64,000 bases of DNA. Source: Mesorhizobium sp. (lineage in GTDB: Bacteria; Pseudomonadota; Alphaproteobacteria; Rhizobiales; Rhizobiaceae). The notes beneath the pieces were generated by a model. The model did not search any database and had not been told where the DNA came from. It saw only the letters and a program-made list of their open reading frames with translations. This document shows positions 53,147 through 63,453 of the stretch, one piece after another. The translations under genes were made by a program, and so were the position numbers. Positions within the stretch are counted from its first letter, which is position 1, and each line of letters begins with the position of its first letter. The DNA lies in the NCBI GenBank assembly GCA_004963905.1, contig SUGL01000006.1, positions 62,001-126,000 of the forward strand. Direction: 5' to 3'.

Positions 53147-54790
53147 ATGAACAGGAACTATCTCATCCTCTTTCTGTTCAGCATCCTCATGACCGTCAGC
53201 GGGCTGGCAAGCCTGCCGCCGGTCGACCGCGACGAATCCCGCTTCGTCCAGTCGACCAAGCAGATGGTCGAGACAGGCGACTATATCGACATCCGCCTGC
53301 AGGACGTCTCCCGCTACAAGAAGCCGATCGGCATCTACTGGCTGCAATCGGCGGCGGTGGCGCTGAGCGGCGAGGGGGCGCAAGCGCCGATCTGGGTCTA
53401 CCGCCTCGTCTCCATGCTCGGCATCGCGCTCGCCGTCGTCGGCATCGGCTGGACGGGCACCAAACTCTTCGGCGCCGATGCCGGCCTTGCCGCCGGCCTG
53501 ATGATGGCGGCGATTTTCGCCACCGCCTTCGAGGGACGCGACGCCAAGACCGACGCCATGCTGCTCGCCTGCTGCGTGGCCGCGCAAGGCGCGCTGGCGC
53601 AGGTCTATCTGGCGGCGCGCCGCAAAGAGCCGGTGGCCGGCCATCTGCCCTGGATCTTCTGGATCGCGCAGGGTCTGGGCATCCTGATCAAAGGACCGGT
53701 GACCCCGCTCTTGTCGCTGCTGACGGCCGCCGCGCTGTTCGCCTTCGAGCGCGACTGGCGCTGGCTCTTGAAGCTGAAGCTGGTGCGCGGCGTCGCCATC
53801 GTGCTGGTCATCGTGCTGCCTTGGCTCGTCCTCATCAGTTGGAAGAGCGGCGGCGCCTTCTTCCAGGAAGCGGTCGGCAAGGACATGCTGAACAAGGTGG
53901 CGCAAGGCGAGGAATCGCATGGCCTGCCGCCAGGCTTCTACATGCTCACGTATTCGCTGTTCATGTGGCCTTTCGGCCTGATTGCGGTCGGCGCCGGGTT
54001 GCAAGCCATCAACCGCTTCTGGGACGACCCGCGTCTGCGCTTCTGCCTTGCCTGGTACATCCCGTTCTGGCTGGTGTTCGAGGCGATCCCGACCAAGCTG
54101 CCGCACTACGTGATGCCCGCCTATCCCGGCATGGCGCTGCTGATCGGCTGGCTGCTCACCTTGCCGGCCGATCAGGCCAACGCGCCGCTGAAACGCTGGC
54201 AGAATTGGCTGTGGTGGTCGACGGCCTTCGGCGTGGTCGTCGTGTCGATTGGGCTGGCCGCGGTGTGCATCGGGACGCCGATCTATTTCGCCAGGACCTT
54301 TTCCTGGTGGAGCATTCCGGCGGCGATCGCCGCGCTCGCCACCGGTTATCTTGCCTTTCCACGCCAATTGCAGGTGCCGCTCGGACGCATCGCGGCGATC
54401 GCCGTCGGCGCCGGCATCACCTTCAGCCTGCTGTTCGGCGTGATTGCGCCGTCCTTGAAGCCGATCTGGCTGAGCCCCGCCATCAAGGCAGCGGTCGATG
54501 CAAATCGCCTTTGCGATACTACCGTGCTCGCCTCGTCTCCCTATCACGAGCCGAGCCTGGTGTTCCTGGTCGGCACCAACACGGTGCTGACCAACGTCGA
54601 CGGCGTCGCGAAACACTTGGCTGCCGATCCGGGCTGCGCGCTGGGCCTCGCTCCGGTCAAGGACGAGCAGAAGCTCAACGAACTGCTTGCCGGGCAGGGC
54701 AAGTCGGCGAAGCGTCTTACCGAGATCGACGGGCTCAACTATTCGTCAGGAGACAAGCTGGCGCTCGGGCTTTATCGGGTGGCCCCGTGA
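53147..54790 (+). CDS. ArnT-like glycosyltransferase family 39 protein
   Basis: The 547-residue GT-C membrane protein has about twelve hydrophobic segments. The first periplasmic loop contains PPVDRDESRF, the acidic catalytic motif of ArnT/PMT-type transferases that use undecaprenyl-phosphate sugars, and YKKPIGIYWLQS follows. A small soluble C-terminal domain (about residues 440-547) follows the last membrane segment. It may add a sugar to lipid A or another envelope glycan. It is followed seven bases later by a PAP2 phosphatase, a pairing common in lipid A modification. Confidence 0.85.
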   Translation: MNRNYLILFLFSILMTVSGLASLPPVDRDESRFVQSTKQMVETGDYIDIRLQDVSRYKKPIGIYWLQSAAVALSGEGAQAPIWVYRLVSMLGIALAVVGIGWTGTKLFGADAGLAAGLMMAAIFATAFEGRDAKTDAMLLACCVAAQGALAQVYLAARRKEPVAGHLPWIFWIAQGLGILIKGPVTPLLSLLTAAALFAFERDWRWLLKLKLVRGVAIVLVIVLPWLVLISWKSGGAFFQEAVGKDMLNKVAQGEESHGLPPGFYMLTYSLFMWPFGLIAVGAGLQAINRFWDDPRLRFCLAWYIPFWLVFEAIPTKLPHYVMPAYPGMALLIGWLLTLPADQANAPLKRWQNWLWWSTAFGVVVVSIGLAAVCIGTPIYFARTFSWWSIPAAIAALATGYLAFPRQLQVPLGRIAAIAVGAGITFSLLFGVIAPSLKPIWLSPAIKAAVDANRLCDTTVLASSPYHEPSLVFLVGTNTVLTNVDGVAKHLAADPGCALGLAPVKDEQKLNELLAGQGKSAKRLTEIDGLNYSSGDKLALGLYRVAP

Positions 54791-54796
54791 GGGATA

Positions 54797-55687
54797 ATGT
54801 CGGGCCTCGAATGCCCCTATAGGCTTTGCGCAATCATGTCCGCCGCCGCCCTTTACCGCCGCTCGCTCGGCAACTTCCTCGACACGATTGCAATCGTGAA
54901 GCGGCGCTTTGCCGTGCGACCGGCGCGCTACCCCGAGATTCCCTGGCTCGTCTGGGTCGCTGCATGGCTTCTGCTTGCCGTAGCGGTCGGCCTCAGCCTG
55001 GACAGCGCCGCCGGCAGGATGCGCGGAGAATGGACGCCCGCCTTTGTCCATTTCACCGATTTCTTCACGGATTTCGGCCTGGGCGGCTGGTATCTCATCC
55101 CCGCGGCTCTCTGCCTCGTCGCCGCCAACCTGACGGACTGGCGCAGCCTTTCACGGCAGGCGCGGATGATGGTCTACAACTGGACGTGCTTCGCTTTCCT
55201 GGTGCTCTGCGCGGTCGGTCTTTCCGGTCTTGCGGTCAATCTCTTGAAATACGGCATCGGCCGCGCCCGGCCGCTCTATTTCGACAGTTTTGGCGTCCTG
55301 TCGCTGCATCCCTTCGCCTTGGATGCGCGCTTCGCCGGCTTTCCGTCCGGCCATGCCACGACGATGGGCGCGGTGTTCGGGATACTGCTGCTGCTCTTCC
55401 CCAGGCGCTGGTATATCGCGCTGGCGGTCACCGCCTGCGTCGCCTCGACGCGCGTCTTCGTCGGCGCGCATTATCCGAGCGACACGGTGGCCGGCTTCGG
55501 GCTCGGGCTTGCCTTCGCTATCGTTTCGGGGATGGTCTTCGCGCGGCTCGGTTTCATCTTCCGGCGGCCGTCCTCGACCAGACCGGTGCCGAAGCGCACG
55601 TTCCGGCTGCTGTCTTCCGGCGGGACGACGAATAGAGCATCGCCGGCAAGGCGGAGCCGCGGCCAACTGTCGGCTGACCGCCCATAG
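54797..55687 (+). CDS. PAP2 family phosphatase
   Basis: The 296-residue integral membrane protein has all three PAP2 motifs: KYGIGRARP (KX6RP), FPSGHATT (PSGH) and STRVFVGAHYPSD (SRX5HX3D-type, with Thr-Arg). It dephosphorylates a lipid phosphate, perhaps lipid A or undecaprenyl pyrophosphate. It starts seven bases after the glycosyltransferase stop with GAGGG, so the two are coexpressed. The C-terminal tail of about 40 residues is basic and probably cytoplasmic. Confidence 0.9.
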   Translation: MSGLECPYRLCAIMSAAALYRRSLGNFLDTIAIVKRRFAVRPARYPEIPWLVWVAAWLLLAVAVGLSLDSAAGRMRGEWTPAFVHFTDFFTDFGLGGWYLIPAALCLVAANLTDWRSLSRQARMMVYNWTCFAFLVLCAVGLSGLAVNLLKYGIGRARPLYFDSFGVLSLHPFALDARFAGFPSGHATTMGAVFGILLLLFPRRWYIALAVTACVASTRVFVGAHYPSDTVAGFGLGLAFAIVSGMVFARLGFIFRRPSSTRPVPKRTFRLLSSGGTTNRASPARRSRGQLSADRP

Positions 55688-55712
55688 ATAACGTCTGAGA
55701 GCGTAAGAAGGT

Positions 55713-56387
55713 CTATCTCAGCCGCTTCGGCCGCGGATCGGCGAGCTCGCCAGCCAGCCGCCGGTCGAGATAGTCGGCGCATTCCTCGATCAGCAGTTCG
55801 GCGTGGTTGGCGAAGAAATGGTTCGCGCCGGGGATCGTCTTCTGCGTGATGGTGATGCCCTTTTGCGTATGCAGCTTGTCGACCAGCGTCTGCACGTCCT
55901 TGGGCGGCGCCACCTTGTCGGCGTCGCCATGGATGATGAGGCCGGACGACGGGCAGGGCGCCAGGAACGAGAAGTCGTAGGTGTTGGGCTGCGGGGCGAC
56001 CGAGATGAAACCCTCGATCTCCGGCCGGCGCATCAGGAGCTGCATGCCGATCCAGGAGCCGAAGGAATAGCCGGCAACCCAGCAGCTCTTGGAATCCGGG
56101 TGCAGCGATTGCACCCAGTCGAGCGCGGCGGCCGCGTCCGACAGCTCGCCGGTGCCGTGATCGAACTCGCCCTGGCTGCGGCCGATGCCGCGGAAATTGA
56201 AGCGAAGCGTGGTGAAATCGCGCTTCTGGAACATGTAGAAGAGGTCGTAGACGATCTTGTTGTTCATCGTGCCGCCGAATTGCGGGTGGGGATGCAGCAC
56301 AATGGCGATCGGCGCGCTCTTTTCTTTCGAGGGCTGATAGCGTCCCTCCAGGCGACCAGCCGGACCGGCGAAAATGACCTCAGGCAT
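55713..56387 (-). CDS. Alpha/beta hydrolase (COG2945 type)
   Basis: The 224-residue protein matches the dienelactone-hydrolase-like COG2945 group: the N-terminal GPAGRLEGRY, ILHPHPQFGGTMNN-type segment, FNFRGIGRS, the nucleophile motif AGYSFGS and the late GANHFF histidine. The start at 56387 is preferred because GGAG lies 6 bases upstream; a GTG at 56399 is possible. It is divergent from the suf operon, and the control region between them contains the iron box. The substrate is unknown. Confidence 0.87.
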   Translation of the reverse strand: MPEVIFAGPAGRLEGRYQPSKEKSAPIAIVLHPHPQFGGTMNNKIVYDLFYMFQKRDFTTLRFNFRGIGRSQGEFDHGTGELSDAAAALDWVQSLHPDSKSCWVAGYSFGSWIGMQLLMRRPEIEGFISVAPQPNTYDFSFLAPCPSSGLIIHGDADKVAPPKDVQTLVDKLHTQKGITITQKTIPGANHFFANHAELLIEECADYLDRRLAGELADPRPKRLR

Positions 56388-56472
56388 AAAATACTCCACG
56401 TGGCATACGAAGGCGCTTGCCCGGAAAGTCCTTTGGCCCGGACCTCGTCTGCGGCCCCAAGTTTTCTGTGGC

Positions 56473-56501
56473 CTTGACGCCGGGCAAGCGTCTTCCTAGA
56501 A
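56473..56501 (+). promoter_or_regulatory. Strong candidate suf operon promoter
   Basis: CTTGAC (56473-56478) and CTAGAA (56496-56501) are exactly 17 bp apart. The -35 is perfect and the -10 matches four of six bases of the rhizobial consensus. The expected start point falls near 56508, inside the iron control element. Confidence 0.7.
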
Positions 56502-56506
56502 GCTAG

Positions 56507-56523
56507 TTTAGAATTGTTCAAAA
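56507..56523. promoter_or_regulatory. Irr-type iron control element (ICE box)
   Basis: TTTAGAATTGTTCAAAA differs from the rhizobial Irr-binding pattern TTTAGAA-N3-TTCTAAA at one base of the second arm. It overlaps the predicted start of suf transcription, the right place for iron-dependent repression by Irr. Confidence 0.65.
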
Positions 56524-56525
56524 CT

Positions 56526-56556
56526 GGGTGGCCGAAACGTATAAGTTCGGCCGCCC
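56526..56556 (+). promoter_or_regulatory. Hairpin in the suf leader
   Basis: GGGTGGCCGAA pairs with TTCGGCCGCCC (one G-U pair) around a nine-base loop, within the first 50 bases of the predicted suf message. A role in message stability or attenuation is possible. Confidence 0.4.
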
Positions 56557-56656
56557 GCGCCGCAAGCCGGGTAAATAGGACGGCTTGCCTTGCAATTTCA
56601 AGGAAATAACGCGCTATCCTCGCGGAATGGCTGCTGACGGGATCGACTGAAGGAAA

Positions 56657-57817
56657 ATGGCCGCAACTCGCGCCTATCTCGACTACAACGCCAGCGCACC
56701 TCTCATTGCAGAGGCGCGGTCGGCAATGGTCGCTGCGCTCGATGCCGCCAATCCGTCGTCGGTCCACACCGAGGGCCGCGTAGCGCGGCGGCTGATCGAG
56801 GATGCGAGGCGCGACGTGGCGAGGCTGGTCAATGCCAGGCCCGAGCATGTCGTGTTCACCTCCGGCGCGACCGAGGCGGCCTCGACGCTGCTTACCCCAG
56901 ATTGGCAGATGGGGCGCGGCGCCATCCGCATGAGCCGCCTCTATGTTTCGGAGGCTGACCATCCTTGCGTGCTCGGCGGCGGGCGCTTTCCGGCAGCTCA
57001 GGTGACGCGTATCGGTGTCGATCACAACGGCATTGCCGATATCGAGGCGCTGACCACGGCGCTCACCGCGCATGACCAGGCCGATGGCCTGCCGCTGGTC
57101 GCGATCCATGCGGCCAACAACGAGACGGGCGTGGTTCAGCCGATCGGCCGCATCGCCGAAATCGTCAAGGCGGCGGGCGGTGTGCTGATCGTCGATGCTG
57201 TGCAGGCGGCCGGGCGGATTCCGATCGACATGTCAGCCGGTTATGCCGATTATCTGATCCTGTCCTCGCACAAGATCGGTGGTCCGAAGGGTGCCGGCGC
57301 CATCGTCGCTCAAGCCGACCTGATGATGCCGAAGCCGCTGATCAATGGCGGTGGCCAGGAGAAGGGCCATCGCGCCGGCACCGAGAATCTTCCCGGCATT
57401 GCCGGTTTCGGCGCCGCAGCGCGGGCAGCGCTCGCCGGTCTGGACGACATCGACGCGGTCGCGCGTCGGCGCGACGAGGTCGAGGCGATCGTGCGGGAAC
57501 TCGTCCCGGATGCGGAAATCTTCGGAGCGGCGGCACCAAGGCTTGCCAATACGACATTCTTCGCTATTCCGGGCATCAAGGCCGAGACGGCGCAGATCGC
57601 CTTCGATCTTGCAGGCGTGGCGCTGTCGGCCGGCTCCGCCTGCTCGTCGGGGAAAGTCGGGCCAAGCCACGTGCTGAAGGCGATGGGTCGTGGCGACAGT
57701 CTTGGTGCATTGCGCATCTCGATCGGTCGCGCCACCGGTGCCGAGGAGATCGGGGCATTTCGGACGGCGCTGGCGGGCGTCGTCGCCCGGCGGGCCGGCA
57801 AGGAAAAAGCCGCCTGA
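56657..57817 (+). CDS. sufS2: Cysteine desulfurase (NifS/IscS-type), first gene of the suf operon
   Basis: The 386-residue PLP enzyme takes sulfur from cysteine and hands it to the scaffold proteins. The PLP lysine is in SSHKIGGPKG, and the sulfur-carrying cysteine is in SAGSACSSGKVGPSHVL, the longer loop of group I desulfurases. It is a second desulfurase in the same operon as sufS (group II), as in Agrobacterium and other rhizobia, where it is named sufS2. GAAGGAAA precedes the start. A 184-bp gap separates it from sufB. Confidence 0.9.
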   Translation: MAATRAYLDYNASAPLIAEARSAMVAALDAANPSSVHTEGRVARRLIEDARRDVARLVNARPEHVVFTSGATEAASTLLTPDWQMGRGAIRMSRLYVSEADHPCVLGGGRFPAAQVTRIGVDHNGIADIEALTTALTAHDQADGLPLVAIHAANNETGVVQPIGRIAEIVKAAGGVLIVDAVQAAGRIPIDMSAGYADYLILSSHKIGGPKGAGAIVAQADLMMPKPLINGGGQEKGHRAGTENLPGIAGFGAAARAALAGLDDIDAVARRRDEVEAIVRELVPDAEIFGAAAPRLANTTFFAIPGIKAETAQIAFDLAGVALSAGSACSSGKVGPSHVLKAMGRGDSLGALRISIGRATGAEEIGAFRTALAGVVARRAGKEKAA

Positions 57818-58001
57818 GGGCGGCGAAGGGATTCAGGCCGTAGGCCTGGTAGAGTGGTGTGCTTCAAATTGGCCGGGTGAATTCCCGGCGGAAACACACT
57901 ATATGCAGACTACGCCGCCTGGGTTGCCACGTGCAGCCCTTTCGCGGTGCCATAGTTTGAAAACTGCCGGGCCTTGACCCCGGCGAGGATGGAGAACGCT
58001 T

Positions 58002-59519
<1,518 letters not shown>

Positions 59520-59546
59520 CCGCAAAAAGATATTCAGGAAGAAATT

Positions 59547-60302
59547 ATGCTTGAGATCAAGAATTTGCATGCCCGCATCGTCGATGACGGTACCGAGATC
59601 ATCCGCGGGCTGGACCTCTCGGTGAAAGCCGGCGAGGTCGCCGCCATCATGGGCCCGAACGGTTCGGGCAAGTCGACGCTGTCCTACATCCTCGCCGGCC
59701 GCGAGGACTATGAGGTCACCGAAGGCGACATCCTCTACAACGGCCAGTCGATCCTCGAAATGGATCCGGCCGAGCGCGCAAGTTCCGGCATCTTCCTCGC
59801 CTTCCAATATCCGATGGAGATACCGGGCGTTGCGACCATGGAGTTCCTCAAGGTGGCGATGAACGAGCAGCGCAAGGCGCGCGGCGAGGAGCCGCTGAAG
59901 GTCCCGGAATTCCTGAAGCGTGTGAAGGACGCCGCCGCCTCGCTCAACATGGACATGAACATGCTGAAGCGGCCGCTCAATGTCGGCTTCTCGGGCGGCG
60001 AGAAGAAGCGCGCCGAGATCCTGCAGATGAAGCTGCTCGAGCCGAAGCTCTGCGTGCTCGACGAGACCGATTCCGGCCTCGATATCGACGCGCTCAAGAT
60101 CGTCGCCGATGGCGTCAACGCGCTGCGCTCGCCGGAGCGGGCGATCGTCGTCATCACCCACTACCAGCGCCTGCTCGAGCACATCGTGCCGGACAGCGTG
60201 CACGTGCTCTACAAGGGCCAGGTCATCAAGTCGGGCGACAAGTCGCTGGCGCTCGATCTCGAAACCAACGGCTATGCCGGCGTGATCGGGCAAGCCGCGT
60301 GA
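59547..60302 (+). CDS. sufC: Fe-S cluster assembly ATPase SufC
   Basis: The 251-residue ABC-type ATPase powers conformational changes of SufB2C2D-type complexes. It shows Walker A GPNGSGKSTL, signature FSGGEKKRAEILQ, Walker B LCVLDETDSGLDIDAL and the H-loop ITHYQ. SufC is soluble and takes no part in membrane transport. sufD follows 25 bp after its stop codon. Confidence 0.96.
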   Translation: MLEIKNLHARIVDDGTEIIRGLDLSVKAGEVAAIMGPNGSGKSTLSYILAGREDYEVTEGDILYNGQSILEMDPAERASSGIFLAFQYPMEIPGVATMEFLKVAMNEQRKARGEEPLKVPEFLKRVKDAAASLNMDMNMLKRPLNVGFSGGEKKRAEILQMKLLEPKLCVLDETDSGLDIDALKIVADGVNALRSPERAIVVITHYQRLLEHIVPDSVHVLYKGQVIKSGDKSLALDLETNGYAGVIGQAA

Positions 60303-60327
60303 GATGGGGCCGAGTGAGGCGAGAGCA

Positions 60328-61608
60328 ATGAACATGCACGCACAGCCCCAGCGGACACTGGCCGAGACGGCGCTGATCGATGCCTTCGGCGAGCGGCTTT
60401 CGTTGCTGCCCGGCGACGGCGCGGTGATGACGAAGCGCGACGACGCGATCGAAGCCATCAAGCACGGCCTGCCGACGAGGCGCATCGAATCCTGGCACTA
60501 TACGGACCTGCGCCGGCTGCTGACCTCGGTGCCGGTTTTCGAGGCCGAGACGGTCGCGAAAGCACTCGAGCCGGTTCTCGACGGCGCCGCGGTGCTGTCG
60601 GTGCTCAACGGCGTCTCCACCGGCAAGCTGCCCGAGATCGAGGGCGTCACGGTACAGCGCCTGTCGGAAAAACTCACCGACGGCAGCGTCGCGCCTGGGC
60701 TCGATCCCTATGGCGCCGATGACGCGATCGGCGCGCTGAACACCGCCTTCGTCGCCGACGGCTATTTCGTCGACATCGCCGACGGCACGGTGCTGGAAAA
60801 GCCGATCGAGCTGCAGAACCTGCAGTCCGGCGGCCAGGCGCATGTGCGACTGCTGACGCGCGTCGGTGCCGGCGCCAAGGCGATCATTGTCGAGCGCCAG
60901 GCGGGCGAGGTGGACGAAAACGGCGGGGCGCTCATCAGCTCGGTCAGCCAGCTCGTGGTCGGTGATGGCTCCGAAGTGACCTGGCTGATCGTGCAGGAGC
61001 AGCCGGATACGGCCACGCATCTCGCCCAGTTCAAGGCGCATATCGGCAAGGACGCGAAGCTGACGCTGTTCGTCATGAACGCGGGCGGCAAGTTGGTGCG
61101 GCAGGAGGTCGTGGTCAGGACCACGGGTGAAGGCGCCGACTTCAAGCTGCGCGGCATCAACCTTCTGGCCGGCGACACGCATACCGACACCACGATGGTG
61201 CTCGACCATGCCGTGCCGCACACGACGTCGACGGAAGTGATGCGCAACGTGGTGACCGGCAAGGCGCGCGGCGTCTTCCAGGGTCGCATCAACGTGCACC
61301 AATATGCGCAGAAGACCAACGCCAAGATGGCCTGCAACACGCTGCTTCTGTCGGACGACGGCGAGTTCTCGACCAAGCCGGAGCTGGAAATCTTCGCCGA
61401 CGACGTCGTTTGCGGCCACGGCGCGACCGTCACCGAGATCGACCATAACCATCTGTTCTATCTGATGGCGCGCGGTATCGACGAGAAGACGGCACGGGGC
61501 CTGCTGGTGAAGGCTTTCGTGGCCGAAGTGATCGAGGAACTGGATGACGAGGCGCTGGTCGACGCGTTGGAAGCGCGGCTCGACGGCTGGTTCTTCACGC
61601 ACGGGTAG
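60328..61608 (+). CDS. sufD: Fe-S cluster assembly protein SufD
   Basis: The 426-residue partner of SufB and SufC has an N-terminal helical part and the SUF-BD beta-helix, with PTRRIESWHYTDLRRLL, GDTHTDTTMVLDHAVPHTTS, ARGVFQGRI and CGHGATVTEID. The ATG at 60328 has a GAG-rich site; 60304 is an in-frame alternative. Length is normal. A repeat insertion lies between this gene and sufS. Confidence 0.95.
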   Translation: MNMHAQPQRTLAETALIDAFGERLSLLPGDGAVMTKRDDAIEAIKHGLPTRRIESWHYTDLRRLLTSVPVFEAETVAKALEPVLDGAAVLSVLNGVSTGKLPEIEGVTVQRLSEKLTDGSVAPGLDPYGADDAIGALNTAFVADGYFVDIADGTVLEKPIELQNLQSGGQAHVRLLTRVGAGAKAIIVERQAGEVDENGGALISSVSQLVVGDGSEVTWLIVQEQPDTATHLAQFKAHIGKDAKLTLFVMNAGGKLVRQEVVVRTTGEGADFKLRGINLLAGDTHTDTTMVLDHAVPHTTSTEVMRNVVTGKARGVFQGRINVHQYAQKTNAKMACNTLLLSDDGEFSTKPELEIFADDVVCGHGATVTEIDHNHLFYLMARGIDEKTARGLLVKAFVAEVIEELDDEALVDALEARLDGWFFTHG

Positions 61609-61616
61609 CCGCTTTC

Positions 61617-61660
61617 CCTTCTCCCCTTGTGGGAGAAGGTGGATTGGCGCGGAGCGCCAA
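61617..61660. repeat. Rhizobial CCTTCTCCC-type repeat inside the suf operon
   Basis: CCTTCTCCC (61617-61625) pairs with GGGAGAAGG (61631-61639), and TTGGCGC (61644-61650) pairs with GCGCCAA (61654-61660). The unit continues as AGACGGATGAGGGG, the characteristic ending of a common Mesorhizobium intergenic repeat. It sits in the 103-bp gap between sufD and sufS. Confidence 0.7.
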
Positions 61661-61711
61661 GACGGATGAGGGGTGCTGGACGGAGTGAGGCGAAGCCTCG
61701 AAAGAGCTGTG

Positions 61712-62953
61712 ATGGACCAGAAGATCGAAACCGCTCCCTACGACGTCGAGGCGATCCGCCGCGATTTCCCGATCCTGTCGCGCCAGGTCTATGGCAAGCC
61801 GCTGGTCTATCTCGACAATGGCGCCTCGGCGCAGAAGCCGCAGGTGGTGCTCGACACCATCCAGCATGCCTATTCCCAGGAATACGCCAACGTTCATCGT
61901 GGCCTGCATTTCCTGTCGAACGCCGCGACCGACGCCTATGAGAAGGCGAGGGAGACGGTGCGCCGCTTCCTCAACGCGCCGAGCACCGACACAATAGTCT
62001 TCACCTCCAACACGACGTCGGCGATCAACACGGTCGCCTACGGCTGGGGCATGCCCAGGATCGGCGAGGGCGACGAGATCGTCATCTCGATCATGGAGCA
62101 CCATTCGAATATCGTGCCCTGGCATTTCATCCGCGAGCGGCAGGGCGCCAAGCTCGTCTGGGTGCCGGTCGACGATCTCGGCGCCTTCCACATCGAGGAA
62201 TTCGAGAAGCGGCTGACCGACCGCACCAAGCTCGTCGCCATCACGCAGATGTCCAACGCGCTGGGCACGGTGACGCCGATCAAGGAGATCGTGCGCATCG
62301 CGCATGCGCGTGGAATCCCCGTTCTCGTCGACGGCAGCCAGAGCGCCGTGCACATGGCCGTAGACGTGCAGGATCTCGACTGCGACTTCTTCGTCTTCAC
62401 CGGCCACAAGGTCTACGGCCCTTCGGGCATCGGCGTGCTCTACGGCAAGAAGCATAGGCTGGAAGAGATGCGGCCCTTCATGGGCGGCGGCGAGATGATC
62501 GAGGAAGTGACGCAGGACATCGTCACCTATAACGAGCCGCCGCACCGTTTCGAGGCCGGCACGCCGCCGATCGTGCAAGCGATCGGCCTGGGCGCGGCGC
62601 TGGAATACATGGAGAAGGTCGGCCGCGAGCGCATCGCAGCACACGAGACGGACCTCAAGAATTACGCACATGAGCGGCTGCGGGCGATCAACTCGCTGCG
62701 CATCTTCGGCGACGCGCCCGGCAAGGGCGCCATCATCTCGTTCGAACTGCAGGGCATCCATGCCCATGACGTGTCGATGGTGATCGACCGGCAGGGCGTC
62801 GCGGTCCGCGCCGGCACCCATTGCGCCCAGCCGCTGTTGAAACGCTTCGGCGTGACCTCCACATGCAGGGCATCGTTCGGCATGTACAACACCAGGGCCG
62901 AAGTCGACGCTTTGGCCGATGCGCTGGAAAAGGCGCGGAAATTCTTCGGGTGA
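61712..62953 (+). CDS. sufS: Cysteine desulfurase SufS
   Basis: The 413-residue group II desulfurase of the SUF system has the PLP lysine in FTGHKVYGPSG and the catalytic cysteine in RAGTHCAQPLL. The short loop after the cysteine is the group II feature. The NGASAQKPQVV and EHHSNIVPWH segments are typical. The start at 61712 has AAAGAG; an earlier ATG at 61673 lies in the repeat. The next gene starts five bases after its stop. Confidence 0.96.
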   Translation: MDQKIETAPYDVEAIRRDFPILSRQVYGKPLVYLDNGASAQKPQVVLDTIQHAYSQEYANVHRGLHFLSNAATDAYEKARETVRRFLNAPSTDTIVFTSNTTSAINTVAYGWGMPRIGEGDEIVISIMEHHSNIVPWHFIRERQGAKLVWVPVDDLGAFHIEEFEKRLTDRTKLVAITQMSNALGTVTPIKEIVRIAHARGIPVLVDGSQSAVHMAVDVQDLDCDFFVFTGHKVYGPSGIGVLYGKKHRLEEMRPFMGGGEMIEEVTQDIVTYNEPPHRFEAGTPPIVQAIGLGAALEYMEKVGRERIAAHETDLKNYAHERLRAINSLRIFGDAPGKGAIISFELQGIHAHDVSMVIDRQGVAVRAGTHCAQPLLKRFGVTSTCRASFGMYNTRAEVDALADALEKARKFFG

Positions 62954-62958
62954 CGATC

Positions 62959-63345
62959 ATGGACGATGTAAGGACCACCGCAGAGACCGTATCGGCTGGG
63001 AACGGCGTCGTGTCGAACTCGGCGATCCCCGCCGATGAGCTGGCGCGGCTGACCGACGACATCGTGTCGGCGCTGAAGACCGTCTACGACCCGGAAATCC
63101 CGGCCGATATCTACGAGCTCGGCCTCATCTACAGGATCGACATCGAGGACGACCGCTCGGTCAAGATCGACATGACGCTGACCGCACCGGGCTGCCCGGT
63201 CGCCGGCGAAATGCCGGGCTGGGTCGAGAACGCCGTCGGCGCCGTCGAGGGCGTTTCGGGCGTCGAGGTCAACATGGTTTTCGACCCGCCATGGACGCCC
63301 GACCGCATGTCGGAAGAGGCGCAGGTCGCGGTGGGATGGTATTGA
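62959..63345 (+). CDS. sufT: SUF system Fe-S assembly protein SufT/SufX (DUF59)
   Basis: The 128-residue protein has a DUF59/MIP18 domain: VYDPEIPADIYELGLIY with its conserved DPEIP, then DMTLTAPGCPVAGEMP with the conserved cysteine, and the VNMVFDPPWTPDRMS end. It helps cluster maturation in the SUF pathway; rhizobial annotation often calls it sufX. It begins five bases after sufS, so the two are coexpressed. A 20-residue N-terminal tail precedes the domain. Confidence 0.93.
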   Translation: MDDVRTTAETVSAGNGVVSNSAIPADELARLTDDIVSALKTVYDPEIPADIYELGLIYRIDIEDDRSVKIDMTLTAPGCPVAGEMPGWVENAVGAVEGVSGVEVNMVFDPPWTPDRMSEEAQVAVGWY

Positions 63346-63453
63346 CCAACGGCCCGACAGAGATTGGTTGGCTTGCAGCAAAGGTGAAACTTCACCATCT
63401 TAAGGGCAGACTCATTCCGTGGGCCTTGAACCCGCGCGAAAGTGGAGAATGAC

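Noticed and set aside
53126..54616. A 496-codon minus-strand frame opposite the ArnT-like gene
   Set aside because: The composition is dominated by Arg, Gln, His and Asp, and the plus-strand frame has clear GT-C motifs.
57818..58001. A second promoter before sufB
   Set aside because: CTATAT occurs at 57899-57904, but no CTTGAC-like box lies 16-18 bp upstream.
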